Below the pieces are notes generated by a model that was not told where the DNA came from, searched no databases, and was given only the letters and a program-made list of their open reading frames with translations. Shown here piece by piece: positions 34,303 to 44,144 of a stretch of DNA of 64,000 nucleotides. A program made the translations under genes and the position numbers. Each line of letters opens with the position of its first letter. Position 1 is the first letter of the stretch. Location of the stretch: contig CAVRVW010000011.1 of assembly GCA_963724695.1 (NCBI GenBank), positions 248,001-312,000 of the forward strand. The letters run 5' to 3'. Origin of the DNA: CAVQFD01 sp963724695 (GTDB lineage Bacteria; Acidobacteriota; Vicinamibacteria; Vicinamibacterales; CAVVIG01).

Positions 34303-35022
34303 ATGTCCACGAGCTCGCTCACCGCGAAGACGGTCGTCGTTGCTGACGACACGGCGTTTGTTCGCGACCGCTTTCAGACGGCGCTCGAAGGCGCCGGGCA
34401 CAAGGCGATTGCGGTCAAGAGCGCGGCCGAGCTGCTGGCGCGGATTCGCACCGAGGTGAACGCGATCGATCTGGTCGTGCTCGATCTGCGGCTGCCCCAC
34501 GCGCCTGGCGTGGAGCTGGTGCGATCGATTCGGAGGCTGGACGACGGACGGCTGCCCATCCTGGTGTTCAGCGGCACCATCGCGAGCGCGGACGAGGTGC
34601 GTGAGCTCGCGTCGCTCGGCGTCGCGGGCTACGTCAACGAGTACAGCGCCGTCCAGCACATCCTGCCGTCGCTCGCGCCGCACCTCTTTCCCGACAACTT
34701 CAACCGGCGCAGCAGCCCGCGGGTGGTGCTCGGTATCCCGATTCAGTACCGGTTCGGCAACACGATTGCGGCGGCCCTGACGCTCAACCTGAGCCACGGC
34801 GGCATCGCCATCCGCACGACAAGCCCGCTCGACGCGGGGTCGCGGATCAAGGTGCGGTTTCGGATGCCTGGAAGCAAGCGCGACATCGAGGCCGAAGGGC
34901 GCGTGGCCTGGAGCGACCGCCGGGTCGGCATGGGGATTCAGTTCGACGCGGTTGACGCCGCCCACCAGGCGGCCATCGACACGTTCGTCGACGCGCATTT
35001 CTTTTCGAACCGCAAGGCGTAG
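34303..35022 (+). CDS. Response regulator receiver fused to PilZ domain
   Basis: 239 residues. The receiver (about 1-125) has VVVADDTAFVRDRF with paired Asp, phosphoacceptor in VVLDLRLPHAPG, and FSGTIASADEV. The PilZ domain (about 130-225) begins RRSSPRVVLGIPIQYRFG (RxxxR c-di-GMP motif) and contains LNLSHGGIAIRT (D/NxSxxG). It would connect phosphorelay input to cyclic-di-GMP binding and control of surface behaviour. No kinase is adjacent. A GTG at 34300 precedes the ATG; 34303 is preferred. Confidence 0.88.
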   Translation: MSTSSLTAKTVVVADDTAFVRDRFQTALEGAGHKAIAVKSAAELLARIRTEVNAIDLVVLDLRLPHAPGVELVRSIRRLDDGRLPILVFSGTIASADEVRELASLGVAGYVNEYSAVQHILPSLAPHLFPDNFNRRSSPRVVLGIPIQYRFGNTIAAALTLNLSHGGIAIRTTSPLDAGSRIKVRFRMPGSKRDIEAEGRVAWSDRRVGMGIQFDAVDAAHQAAIDTFVDAHFFSNRKA

Positions 35023-35027
35023 CCGTC

Positions 35028-36338
35028 ATGGAAGAGGCGTCCATCGCCAGCGTCGTGTGGCGGCTCATCGCCGTGCTGGCGCTGGTGCTCGCCAACGGAT
35101 TCTTCGTCGCTGCCGAGTTCGCGATCGTGACGGTGCGGAAGACCCGCATCGACCAGCTCGTCGCGGAAGGCCACTGGGGCGCGCGCGCCGTTCGCCGCGC
35201 CGTCTCGGACCCTGACAGCTACATCGCGGCCACGCAGCTCGGCATCACCATGGCCAGCATCGGGCTCGGGTGGATCGGCGAGCCGGCGCTGGCGTCGCTC
35301 ATCGAGCCCGGGCTCGTCTGGCTGCCGGCGCCGATGGCGGCGGCCACGGCGCACACCATCGCCGTGGCCATCGCATTTGCCATCATCACGGCCCTCCATA
35401 TCGTGCTCGGCGAGCTCGCGCCCAAGACCATCGCCCTCGAACGCTCCGAAGCGACGGCGCTCTGGGTCGTCAAGCCCACGGAGCTCTTCATGCGAGGGCT
35501 GTGGCCGTTCATCCGACTGCTGAACGGGACGGGGCGCGCCGTCGTGAACATGCTCGGGCTGAGGAGCCGGGGCGGCCACGCGATGGTGCACTCGGAACAA
35601 GAGCTGAAGATGCTCGTCACGGCGAGCCAGGAGGCGGGCGTCCTCGAGGAAGGAGAGGAGCAGATGCTCCACCGCGTGTTCGGGTTCGCGGACCTGACCG
35701 CGGGGCAGGTGATGGTGCCGCGCACCGAGATCATCGCCATCGAGGCCGATGCCACACGCGAGACCATCATCGATGCCATCGCGCGCTGGGGACATCTCCG
35801 GCTGCCCGTGTACCGGAAGAACCTGGACAACGTCATCGGCATCCTGCACGTCAGCGACGTGGTGCCCGCGCTGGCCGCCGGCGCGGCGCACATCAACCCA
35901 GGCGCGCTGGCTCGCGAAACACTGACGGTCCCGGAGACTCTGGCGGCCGACGACGTGCTGGCCGCCATCCGCCGCAAGGGCGTGCGCGAGGCCATCGTCA
36001 TCGACGAGCATGGCGGCACGGCTGGGCTCGTCACGTTCGAGTCGCTGATGGAACGAATTGTCGGCGACCTCGCGGTGAGCGGCGGCAGAATCCTGGTACA
36101 GGCCGACGGATCCGCCGAGATCGACGGCCTGACCCTGGTCACGGACGTCAACGAGCAGTTCGATCTCAAGATCGACGAGGACACCTACACGACCCTCGGC
36201 GGGTACGTGATGGGGCGGATCGGACGGCGCGCCCGCGTCGGGGACACGATCGAGGTGGGCGGCCGCACGTTGCGGGTCGTTGCCGTCGACAACCTGCGCG
36301 TGGCCAAGGTCTGGCTCAGTCGGCCTTCAGAAGCCTGA
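35028..36338 (+). CDS. CNNM/CorC (hemolysin-like) membrane protein with CBS domains
   Basis: 436 residues. DUF21/CNNM transmembrane domain (about 1-190: VLANGFFVAAEFAIVTVRKT, ATQLGITMASIGLGWIGEPA, HIVLGELAPKTIALERSE), two CBS motifs (VMVPRTEIIAIEADATRE; GVREAIVIDEHGGTAGLVT) and a C-terminal CorC_HlyC domain (TLGGYVMGRIGRRARVGD). Members are Mg2+/Co2+ transport-linked proteins of the inner membrane. It follows the response regulator by 5 bases. Its end overlaps the converging P-type ATPase gene by 23 bases. Confidence 0.9.
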   Translation: MEEASIASVVWRLIAVLALVLANGFFVAAEFAIVTVRKTRIDQLVAEGHWGARAVRRAVSDPDSYIAATQLGITMASIGLGWIGEPALASLIEPGLVWLPAPMAAATAHTIAVAIAFAIITALHIVLGELAPKTIALERSEATALWVVKPTELFMRGLWPFIRLLNGTGRAVVNMLGLRSRGGHAMVHSEQELKMLVTASQEAGVLEEGEEQMLHRVFGFADLTAGQVMVPRTEIIAIEADATRETIIDAIARWGHLRLPVYRKNLDNVIGILHVSDVVPALAAGAAHINPGALARETLTVPETLAADDVLAAIRRKGVREAIVIDEHGGTAGLVTFESLMERIVGDLAVSGGRILVQADGSAEIDGLTLVTDVNEQFDLKIDEDTYTTLGGYVMGRIGRRARVGDTIEVGGRTLRVVAVDNLRVAKVWLSRPSEA

Positions 36339-38448
36339 GGGCGTTCGCCACCACGATGATCGACGCGCCGGTATCGGCGAGCACGGCCATCCAGAGCGTG
36401 GCCACGCCGAAGACGGCTGCAACCACGAAGCCGGCTTTGAGGCCGAGCGAGATCCCCAGGTTCCACCGGATGTTGCGCACTGTCGCGCGGCTCAGGCGCA
36501 TCGCAAACGGGATCTTCAGCAGCTCGTCGGCCATGAGGGCGACGTCCGCGGTCTCGAGCGCCGCGGCGCTGCCCGCCGCTCCCATCACGATGCCGACGTC
36601 GGCGGACGCAAGGGCCGGCGCGTCGTTGACCCCGTCTCCGACCATGGCCACGGATCCGTAGCGCCGCCGCAGGCTCTTGATGGCAGTGACCTTGTCTTCG
36701 GGCAGCAGGTCCGCGCGCACCTCGTCGAGCCCCAGGTCGGCGGCCATCGTACGGGCCGTGGCCTGGCCATCGCCGGTCAGCATCACGACCGCTTCGATCC
36801 CCTGTTGCCGGAGCAGGTCGATGGCGTCACGACCGCCCGGACGCGCCTCGTCGGACACGGCGATGACGCCCAGCAGCAGGCCGTCGGCCGCGACGAGGAC
36901 CGCCGTGCGTCCATCCACAGCCAGTCGATCGAGGACGACGTGGGCGTCTGGAGTGCACAGGTGGCGTTCCTCGAACAGCCGGTGGTTGCCGAGGAGGACG
37001 ACCGCGCCGTCCACCCGCCCCTCCGCGCCCCGTCCGCCGATCGCCACGACGTCGGTTCCCGGCGTCGGCCTGACGCCCGCGTCGGCGGCGCTGTGAACGA
37101 TGGCGCGGGCCACAGGGTGCACAGAGCGCTGCTCAATGGCCGATGCCGCAGCCAGAACCGACGCGCGGGTCGCACCGTTGAAGGTCACGACCTCGACCAC
37201 TTCCGGCGCGCCGCGCGTGAGCGTGCCCGTCTTGTCGAACGCGATGCACCGGACGCGACCGGCCCGTTCGAGGTGCGCGCCCCCTTTGATCAGCACGCCC
37301 TTGCGGGCCGCACCCGCCAGCGCGGCCACAACCGAGACCGGCGTGGAGATGACGAGCGCGCAGGGGCAGGACACCACGAGGAGCACCAGCGCACGGTAGA
37401 TCCAGACGCTCCAGTCGCCGTCCCAGAGGAGCGGCGGCGCGAACGCCAGGAGCGCCGCGAGCACCAGCACGGCGGGCGTGTACACGCGCGCGAACCGCTC
37501 CACCAGGGTCTGCGACGGTGCGCGTTCGCTCTGTGCCTGTTCGACCAGGTAGATGATCCGGGCGAGGGTCGTGTCGCGGCGGAGGCGCGTCACGCGGACG
37601 TCGAGCGCGCCGCGGCCATTGATGCTGCCGGCGAATACCTCGTCGCCAGGACCCTTGTCGACCGGGAGGGACTCGCCAGTGATGGGCGCCTGGTTGACCT
37701 CGCTCGTCCCCAGGAGAACTTCCCCGTCGAGCGGCAGCTTCTCGCCGGGCTTGATGACGATCACCGCCCCGATCGCGATGGCGTCGACCGGCCTGCGCTC
37801 ATCGCCGGCGCCGGTGCGCACCAGGGCTTCGGTCGGCGTCAGCTCCATGAGCGCGCGGACGGCCAGCCGCGCGCGCTCGAGCGTCCGCGCTTCGAGCGCC
37901 TGCGCGACGGCGAACAGAAACACGACGGCGGCCGCCTCGGACCACTGGCCCAGCAGGATCGCGCCGAGAGCCGCCACGAGCATCAGGACGTTGATGTCGA
38001 GCGAACGCATGCGCGCGGCTCGCCAGGCCTTCCCGATGGTGAGAGGCACGCCGGCCGCGAGGGACACCGCCAAAGGCGCGATCGAAACCGACGTGCCGGG
38101 GCCGAGCCGCCACTCCGCCAGGAGCCCGATCGCCAGCATGGAGCCGGAGACCGCCAGAAGCAGGCGCGGCCTCCCGGTCCGTTCGCCCGTGGCGACCGGC
38201 TCCTCGTGCTCGAGCCAGGCGCGCATGCCGGTGTCTGCCACCGCGGCGGAGATCGCGTCGGCCGAGACTTTCGCCGCGTCGTATTTGACGTGGAGGCGGC
38301 CGGACATGACGTCGGCCGAGAAGGCCTCGAGGCCCTTCAAATGCTTGAAGCGCCGCTCGAGGAGCGCCACTTCCTCGCGGCAATCCATGCCTTCGACTTT
38401 GAAGGTCGACTCGGCGTGCACTTCGCAGACGGCGCAGGTGACAGGCAT
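36316..38448 (-). CDS. Zn/Cd/Pb-type P1B ATPase
   Basis: 710 residues. An N-terminal metal-binding domain with CAVC and VEGMDCREEV, then eight membrane helices, the CPC site (LVVSCPCALVIST, about residue 360), phosphorylation DKTGTLTRG (about 405), SVHPVARAI His-Pro motif and hinge GDGVNDAPAL (about 603). The CPC and GMDCxxE motifs place it with ZntA/CadA exporters. It is preceded immediately by an ArsR repressor whose stop overlaps the ATPase start, and a palindromic operator controls both, so expression should be metal-induced. Confidence 0.92.
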   Translation of the reverse strand: MPVTCAVCEVHAESTFKVEGMDCREEVALLERRFKHLKGLEAFSADVMSGRLHVKYDAAKVSADAISAAVADTGMRAWLEHEEPVATGERTGRPRLLLAVSGSMLAIGLLAEWRLGPGTSVSIAPLAVSLAAGVPLTIGKAWRAARMRSLDINVLMLVAALGAILLGQWSEAAAVVFLFAVAQALEARTLERARLAVRALMELTPTEALVRTGAGDERRPVDAIAIGAVIVIKPGEKLPLDGEVLLGTSEVNQAPITGESLPVDKGPGDEVFAGSINGRGALDVRVTRLRRDTTLARIIYLVEQAQSERAPSQTLVERFARVYTPAVLVLAALLAFAPPLLWDGDWSVWIYRALVLLVVSCPCALVISTPVSVVAALAGAARKGVLIKGGAHLERAGRVRCIAFDKTGTLTRGAPEVVEVVTFNGATRASVLAAASAIEQRSVHPVARAIVHSAADAGVRPTPGTDVVAIGGRGAEGRVDGAVVLLGNHRLFEERHLCTPDAHVVLDRLAVDGRTAVLVAADGLLLGVIAVSDEARPGGRDAIDLLRQQGIEAVVMLTGDGQATARTMAADLGLDEVRADLLPEDKVTAIKSLRRRYGSVAMVGDGVNDAPALASADVGIVMGAAGSAAALETADVALMADELLKIPFAMRLSRATVRNIRWNLGISLGLKAGFVVAAVFGVATLWMAVLADTGASIIVVANALRLLKAD

Positions 38449-38792
38449 TACGCACCTCTCCCTGCAGCCGTCCTGGCGGCGTTCGAGGCCGCGCGCTCCT
38501 GCACGTGCTCGAGGCCCTGCGCAAACAGGCCGACGATGTGCTGGTCGTCGAGGGAGTAGAACACCATGCGGCCGGACCGGCGCGGGCGCACGAGCCGGAC
38601 GCCCCGGAGCAGCCGCAGCTGATGGGAGACGGCCGACTCGCTCAAGCCGAGCAGTCGCGCAAGATCGTTGACGCACAGCTCGGATCTCGAGAGCGCATCG
38701 AGAATCCGCACGCGCGTCGCGTCTCCAAGGAGCCGGAAGGTCTCGGTCAGCGCGGCGACCGAGTGTTCATCGAGTAGCTGGCGTTGTGTCAT
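38448..38792 (-). CDS. ArsR/SmtB family metal-responsive repressor
   Basis: 114 residues from ATG 38792. Winged helix: FRLLGDATRVRILDALSRSE, then LCVNDLARLLGLSESAVSHQLRLLR (ELCVxDL metal-box region and recognition helix) and VRPRRSGRMVFYSLDDQHI. The C-terminal helix carries LFAQGLEHVQE with potential His/Glu ligands. It represses the P-type ATPase until Zn, Cd or Pb binds. The longer in-frame start upstream would place codons in the operator, so 38792 is preferred; the mRNA leader would then be about 7 bases. Confidence 0.9.
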   Translation of the reverse strand: MTQRQLLDEHSVAALTETFRLLGDATRVRILDALSRSELCVNDLARLLGLSESAVSHQLRLLRGVRLVRPRRSGRMVFYSLDDQHIVGLFAQGLEHVQERAASNAARTAAGRGA

Positions 38793-38793
38793 A

Positions 38794-38834
38794 CATGCAC
38801 ATATGAGCATATGCTCATACGTGCATGATTGCAA
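38794..38834 (-). promoter_or_regulatory. ArsR operator overlapping its promoter
   Basis: A 34-bp palindrome at 38794-38827: inner perfect 16-mer ATGAGCATATGCTCAT, outer arms CATGCAC and GTGCATG, with one mismatch overall. On the minus strand TTGCAA (38834-38829) and TATGCT (38811-38806) are separated by exactly 17 bases, so the -10 lies inside the palindrome and bound repressor would block RNA polymerase. Confidence 0.8.
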
Positions 38835-38840
38835 GCTGAA

Positions 38841-39305
38841 CTACAGGGCCGCCAGGGCCTTGGCGTAATCGGGCTCGTTGCGGGCGTCCTCCAGCACCTC
38901 GCGGTGCTTGACCACGCCTTCCTTGTCAATCACGAACACCGCGCGCTTGGCGATGCCCTTCATCCCAATCATGTCCTCGTTGAACACGCCGTAGTCCCGA
39001 ATCACCTGCTTGTTGAAATCGCTCAGAAGCGGAAAGGTCAGCTGCTGGCTGTCCCGAAACGCCTTGAGCGTAAAGAACGTATCCACGCTGATACCCAGCA
39101 CCTCGGCATTGGCCCCCTGGGCCTTGCCGAGACTGCCCATCCGGTCGCGGAACGTGCAGAGCTCGGTGGTACACACCGAGCTGAATGCGGCCGGGAAGAA
39201 CGCCAGGATCACCGGACGCCCCCTGAGGGCGCTGAGCGTCACGGGCTGGCGGTCCTGGTTCGGCAGGGTGAAGTCCGGCGCCGTGGCGCCAACGTCTACA
39301 GGCAT
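38841..39305 (-). CDS. Peroxiredoxin (AhpC/TSA, AhpE/BCP-like)
   Basis: 154 residues. VGATAPDFTLPNQDRQPVTL at the start, peroxidatic Cys45 in FSSVCTTELCTFRD with a second Cys at 50, and GIAKRAVFVIDKEGVVKH. It reduces hydrogen or organic peroxides using a thiol partner. A Cys five residues after the peroxidatic one is typical of BCP/PrxQ-like enzymes with an intra-helix disulfide. The gene ends 49 bases from the ArsR start and is read in the same direction; it may be transcribed separately. Confidence 0.9.
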   Translation of the reverse strand: MPVDVGATAPDFTLPNQDRQPVTLSALRGRPVILAFFPAAFSSVCTTELCTFRDRMGSLGKAQGANAEVLGISVDTFFTLKAFRDSQQLTFPLLSDFNKQVIRDYGVFNEDMIGMKGIAKRAVFVIDKEGVVKHREVLEDARNEPDYAKALAAL

Positions 39306-39459
39306 GAATCCTCCGGTTGCGTGGTCCGTCGAGGACCGGTCTACACATTTTGCTATGGTTCGGATAACATTTTTCGGCTGGCTCCGCCCGGGCGGGCCAT
39401 TTCTTGACCTGGGGTCAGGCGCTGAGCTGCCCCCGTTCCTTTTCAGTTAGGAGCAACTC

Positions 39460-40449
39460 GTGATTGAGGTCCAACACCTCACGAAGCGATATGGCCGTGT
39501 CACGGCCGTCGACGACGTGAGCTTCCGCGTGGAGCGCGGCGAGATCCTCGGCTTCCTCGGCCCGAATGGCGCGGGGAAGACGACGACGATGCGGATTCTC
39601 ACGGGGTACATGCCCGCCACGCAGGGCAAGGCGCTCGTGGCCGGGTTCGACGTGTTCGACCAGCCGGTCGAAGCCAAGCGCCGCACCGGGTACCTGCCGG
39701 AAACACCGCCGCTCTACCCCGACATGAGCGTCCTCGAGTATCTCCGGTTCGTGGCCAAGATCAAGGGCGTCCCGTCGGCCGAGCGCCGTCAACGAATCCA
39801 GGCGGTGATGGAGCGCACCCGCATCGCCGACATGGCGAACCGCGCGTGCGGCAACCTCTCGAAAGGGTACAAGCAGCGCGTCGGCCTGGCCCAGGCGCTC
39901 ATCCACAACCCCGACGTCCTCATCCTCGACGAGCCGACGGCGGGGCTCGACCCCAAGCAAATCATCGAGACGCGTCAGCTCATCAAGGAGCTCGCCGGCG
40001 ACCACACGATCGTGCTGAGCACGCACATCCTGCCCGAGGTCTCGCAGACCTGCCAGCGCGTCGTCATCATCGCCAAGGGTAAGGTCGTCGCCGTCGACAC
40101 CCCGGACAACCTGACCGCGCGGCTGCAAGGGTCAGAGACGCTCTACGTGCAGGTGGACACGAACGGCGCCGACGTCACCACCGCGCTCGGACACGTGGCG
40201 GGGGTCACACGCGTCGCGGAGTCCGACCGCAGCAACAACGTGGTGGGGTACGAGATCGAGAGCGAGCGCGGCCAGGATATCCGGCGCGATCTGGCCCGGG
40301 CCGTGGTCGGGGGCGGGTGGGGCCTGCTGGAGCTACGGCCCACGCGGATCAGCCTCGAAGAGATCTTCCTCAAGCTCACCACGGTCGAGTCGGACGCTCC
40401 GCCCGCCGAGCCGAGGGAGACCGAAGAACAGATGGTGGCAAATGGGTAA
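39460..40449 (+). CDS. ABC transporter ATP-binding protein (GldA-like)
   Basis: 329 residues, intact. Walker A GPNGAGKTTTMRIL, signature NLSKGYKQRVGLAQALIHNP, Walker B LILDEPTAGLDPKQI, switch His STHILPEV. The 100-residue C-terminal extension resembles GldA/NatA-type ATPases. GTG start at 39460 with TAGGAG 7 bases upstream. It leads a four-gene unit with a permease, a GldG-like protein and a DUF4340 protein. In the 154 bp upstream, a TTGACC at about 39406 could be a promoter element, otherwise nothing is seen. Confidence 0.9.
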   Translation: MIEVQHLTKRYGRVTAVDDVSFRVERGEILGFLGPNGAGKTTTMRILTGYMPATQGKALVAGFDVFDQPVEAKRRTGYLPETPPLYPDMSVLEYLRFVAKIKGVPSAERRQRIQAVMERTRIADMANRACGNLSKGYKQRVGLAQALIHNPDVLILDEPTAGLDPKQIIETRQLIKELAGDHTIVLSTHILPEVSQTCQRVVIIAKGKVVAVDTPDNLTARLQGSETLYVQVDTNGADVTTALGHVAGVTRVAESDRSNNVVGYEIESERGQDIRRDLARAVVGGGWGLLELRPTRISLEEIFLKLTTVESDAPPAEPRETEEQMVANG

Positions 40450-41210
40450 TGTGCTGGCTATCGCGCACAAAGAGCTGCGCGCCTACTTCGCCTCGCCGAT
40501 CGCCTACGTGATCATCGGCGGGTTCGCTTTTCTCTACGGGTACTTCTTCGTCGCGATCCTCAGCTTCTTCGTCCGGCAGAGCATGCAGATGATGCAGATG
40601 GGCGGACCGCCGACGGCCAACATCAACGAGATGATGATCCGGCCGCTGATGCAGAACGTCACGGTGCTCGTGCTCTTCGTGATGCCGATGATCACGATGC
40701 GGACCTACTCCGAGGAGAAGCGCTCCGGCACGATCGAGCTGCTGCTGACCTCCCCGCTCACCGACGTCCAGATCGTCCTCGGCAAGTTCCTGGGCGCCAT
40801 GGCGCTGTACGGCGTGATGCTCGCGGTCACGCTCATCCATGTCGCCATCCTCTTCGTCTACGGAAACCCGGAGTGGAAGCCGATCGCGACCGCCTATCTG
40901 GGACTGCTGCTCCTCGGCGGCTCGTTCATCTCGCTCGGGCTGTTCATCTCGAGCCTCACGAAGAACCAGATCGTCGCGGCAATGATTACCTTCGCGGTGT
41001 TCCTGCTTCCTGTGGATCATCACGTGGATCGGACAGGTCTCGGGACCGACGGTCAGCGGGATCACGACGTATCTTTCGATCATCGACCACGGCGAGGACT
41101 TCTGGAAGGGCGTCATCGATACGACGCACCTCGTCTACTACCTGAGCTTCATTACGTTTGGCCTGTTTCTGACCGTCAAGTCGGTCGACAGTGAACGGTG
41201 GCGCGGCTAA
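40442..41210 (+). CDS. ABC-2 permease (GldF-like), frameshifted
   Basis: Starts in an overlap with the ATPase (ATG 40442). Helices include SPIAYVIIGGFAFLYGYFFV, VTVLVLFVMPMITMRTYSEE with the conserved EEKRSGTIELLLTSPL cytoplasmic helix and AYLGLLLLGGSFISLGLFIS. One base is lost or gained near 41011, after which LWIITWIGQVSGPTVSGI, then DHGEDFWKGVIDTTHLVYYL restores the family C-terminus (FxxGxxxxxxxxYYxS). Length about 255 residues. The TAA at 41208-41210 overlaps the ATG of the next gene. Confidence 0.87.
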
Positions 41211-42793
41211 TGACAAACATATTCAGCGTTCTCTGGTGGGTCGGCACGGCGCTGGTCTTCGCCGCGGCCGGCATCCGCTTCGGCCTGCCGGCGCAGGAGC
41301 AGTACGCCTTCTACCTGGCCTACGCGGGCATCGCGTGCTGGGTGCTCTACGCCGCCAGCCAATGGCGGGAAATCGCGCAAACCTTCTCGGGCCGGCAGGC
41401 GCGCTACGGCACGCTGGCGGGCACGAGCGTGCTCATCGTCCTGGGCATCCTCGTGGCGGTGAACTACATCGGCAAGCAGCAGAACAAGCGCTGGGATCTG
41501 ACAGCAAACAAGCAGTTCAGCCTGTCGGACCAGAGCCGCAACGTGCTGGCCAAGCTGGATGCACCGCTGCAGATTCAGGTCTTCGCCGACGAGACCGGCG
41601 TGCAGGGCCTGCGCGATCGGCTGAACGAGTACGAATACTCGTCGAGTCAGGTCAGCACCGAGTACATCGATCCGGATCGGCAGCGCGCCGTGGCCCAGCA
41701 GGCCGGCGTGCAGCAGTACGGCACGATCATCGTCAACTACAAGGGCCGGACCGAGCGCACGACGGCCAGCACCGAGCAGGACATCACCAACACGATCATC
41801 AAGGCGGTGAGCGGACAGCAGCGCAAGGTGTATTTCACCTCGGGCCATGGCGAGAAGAACATCGCGTCCGCGGAGCGCGACGGTTACGCCACGATCGTCG
41901 AGGCCCTGAAGCAGGAGAACTACGGCGTCGAGACGGTGGTGCTCGCGCAGACCGGTTCGGTGCCCGAGGATGCGGCCGTCGTCATCGTCGCCGGGCCGCA
42001 GACCGATTTCTTTCCACCTGAGGTCGAAGCGCTCCGGACCTATCTCGGGAAGGCCGGAAAGGTGCTGCTGGCGCTCGACCCGCCCTCCAAGATTGGGGCG
42101 CCAGACGCCACCAGCCTCGTCGCCCTCGCCAAGGAGTGGAACATCGAGGTCGGCAACGACATCGTCGTGGACGCCAGCGGCATGGGGCGCCTGATCGGCA
42201 CCGATGCCTCGGTTCCCGTGGCGGCGAGCTACCCCGCACACCCGATCACCGAGCGCTTCAGCATTCTGACGGCGTACCCGCTGGCGCGCTCCGCGGCGCC
42301 AGGCACGGGCGGCACGGAAGGCCGCACGGCTCAGACCTTCATCGAGTCGAGCAAGCAGAGCTGGGCTGAGGCCGACATCAAGGCGCTGCTCACCACGGGC
42401 GAGGTCACGATGGACGCCGCCGCGGGCGACAAGGTCGGACCGGTCTCGATGGCCGCAGCGGCCACGGCGCCGATCACGACCGAACCTCCCAAGCCGGACG
42501 CCCCTCCCGCGTCCGACGCACCCAAGCCGGAGGCCCGCGTGGTGGTCGTCGGCGACTCTGACTTCGCCACGAATGGCGTGCTCGGCATCCAGGGCAACCG
42601 GGACATCTTCATGAACACGGTCGGCTGGCTGTCGCAGCAGGAGAACCTGATTTCGATCCGGCCCACCGAGGCGGGAGACAGCCGCATCACGCTGACCGCG
42701 ACGCAGCAGACCAACATCACCTGGCTGTCGCTGCTCGTCATCCCCGGCGCCGTCTTCGGGACAGGGTTCTATTCCTGGTGGCGGAGACGCTAG
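41210..42793 (+). CDS. GldG-like ABC system auxiliary protein
   Basis: 527 residues. Two N-terminal membrane helices, then the periplasmic GldG/ABC_transp_aux region: NKRWDLTANKQFSLSDQSRN, VYFTSGHGEKNIASAERDG, VVIVAGPQTDFFPPEVEAL and VVVVGDSDFATNGVLGIQGN, ending with one membrane helix and a WRRR anchor. In Bacteroidetes the GldAFG complex supports gliding; outside that phylum the same trio has unknown cargo. An Ala/Pro-rich insertion (TTEPPKPDAPPASDAPKPEA) precedes the last domain. ATG overlaps the permease stop. Confidence 0.87.
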   Translation: MTNIFSVLWWVGTALVFAAAGIRFGLPAQEQYAFYLAYAGIACWVLYAASQWREIAQTFSGRQARYGTLAGTSVLIVLGILVAVNYIGKQQNKRWDLTANKQFSLSDQSRNVLAKLDAPLQIQVFADETGVQGLRDRLNEYEYSSSQVSTEYIDPDRQRAVAQQAGVQQYGTIIVNYKGRTERTTASTEQDITNTIIKAVSGQQRKVYFTSGHGEKNIASAERDGYATIVEALKQENYGVETVVLAQTGSVPEDAAVVIVAGPQTDFFPPEVEALRTYLGKAGKVLLALDPPSKIGAPDATSLVALAKEWNIEVGNDIVVDASGMGRLIGTDASVPVAASYPAHPITERFSILTAYPLARSAAPGTGGTEGRTAQTFIESSKQSWAEADIKALLTTGEVTMDAAAGDKVGPVSMAAAATAPITTEPPKPDAPPASDAPKPEARVVVVGDSDFATNGVLGIQGNRDIFMNTVGWLSQQENLISIRPTEAGDSRITLTATQQTNITWLSLLVIPGAVFGTGFYSWWRRR

Positions 42794-42795
42794 CC

Positions 42796-44144
42796 ATGCG
42801 TGGCCTGAAGTCCACTCTCGCGCTCCTGGTGGTGCTCGTCGGTCTCGGGGCGTACATCTATTTCGTCGACCCGCAACCCGACAGCGGAACACCGACCAAG
42901 GAGAAGGCCTTCGCCTCGCTCAAGGCGGCGGAGATCGAGGAGTTGCGGATCAAGTCGGAATCCGGCGACGTCACGACGGTGAAGAAGGACGGGACGGCGT
43001 GGCAGGTGTTGTCGCCGATCGCCGCCAAGGCCGCCGAGACCGAGGTGTCGTCGGTCACGTCGGCGATCGAACAGATCGAGATCGATCGCGTGATCGACGA
43101 GAACGCCGTCGAACCTCAAGGAGTACGGCCTCGAGCCCGCGCGGATCGAGGTGGAGTTCAAGGGCGCGGCGGGAAAGCCGGCCGGGACGCTGTTCGTCGG
43201 CGAGAAGACGCCGACGGGCGGGCACGTGTACGCCAGGCGCAACGACGAAAAGAAAGTGTTCCTCGTCGCCGCGTTTCAGGAGCAGCCTCTCAACAAGTCG
43301 ACGTTCGATCTCAGGGACAAGGCGCTCGTCGCCTTCGAGCGCGACAAGATCGACGGCCTGGAGCTCGCCGCAGCCGGTCAATCCCTTGCAGTTCAAGAAG
43401 GGCACCGGCGTCTGGACCATGACCAAGCCCCTCAGCGCCCGCGCGGACTTCGGCACTGTGGAAGGCGTCGTGGGGCGGCTGGAATCCGTGCAGATGAAGT
43501 CCGTCGCGTCGGAGGCGCCGACGCCTGCCGACCTCAAGAAGTTCGGCCTGGAATCCCCGGTCGCCACGGCCACGATTCTGCTGGGCAGCGCCCGCGCCAC
43601 CGTCGCGATCGGCGGCCCTGCGGGAGAGGACGCCGTCTATGCGCGCGACCTGTCCCGACCGGCGGTCATGACGGTGGAGAGCGCGCTCGCCGACGACCTC
43701 AAGAAGGGCGTGGACGACTACCGCCGGAAGGACGTCTTCGAGTTCCGCGCGTTCAATGCCCAGCGCGTCGAGCTGACCAGGGGGACCCAGACGCTGACGC
43801 TCGAGCGGGTCAAGGGACAGGGAGACAACCCGCAAGACACCTGGAAGCGCCTGACGCCGACGGCGGCCGATGCCGACAAGGCGAAGGTCGAGCAGCTCCT
43901 GGCCGGGCTCGCGGATATGCGGGCGGTGGCGTTTACGGAGTCGATGGGCTCGACCGGCCTCAATCAACCCACCCTCACCGTGCTCGCGAAGTTCGAGGAC
44001 GCCACCTCGAAGGAAGAGCGCGTCACCTTCGGCCAGCGGGGCAGCGACGTCTTCGTGTCGCGGCCAGGCGATTCTGGTGCGGCCCGCATCGAAGCCGAAA
44101 AGTTCACGGAAGCGCTGAAGCAGTTCGACGAGCTGTTGAAATGA
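42796..44144 (+). CDS. DUF4340 domain protein, frameshifted
   Basis: One N-terminal membrane helix (STLALLVVLVGLGAYIYFVD), then the repeated DUF4340 beta structure: LRIKSESGDVTTVKKDGTAW, GEKTPTGGHVYARRNDEKKV, RKDVFEFRAFNAQRVELTRG, VTFGQRGSDVFVSRPGDSG. Breaks lie near 43110 and 43370; repaired length is about 449 residues. DUF4340 proteins are regularly encoded after GldG-type genes and are thought to be the periplasmic partner of the ABC complex. The TGA overlaps the next ATG (44141). Confidence 0.85.
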
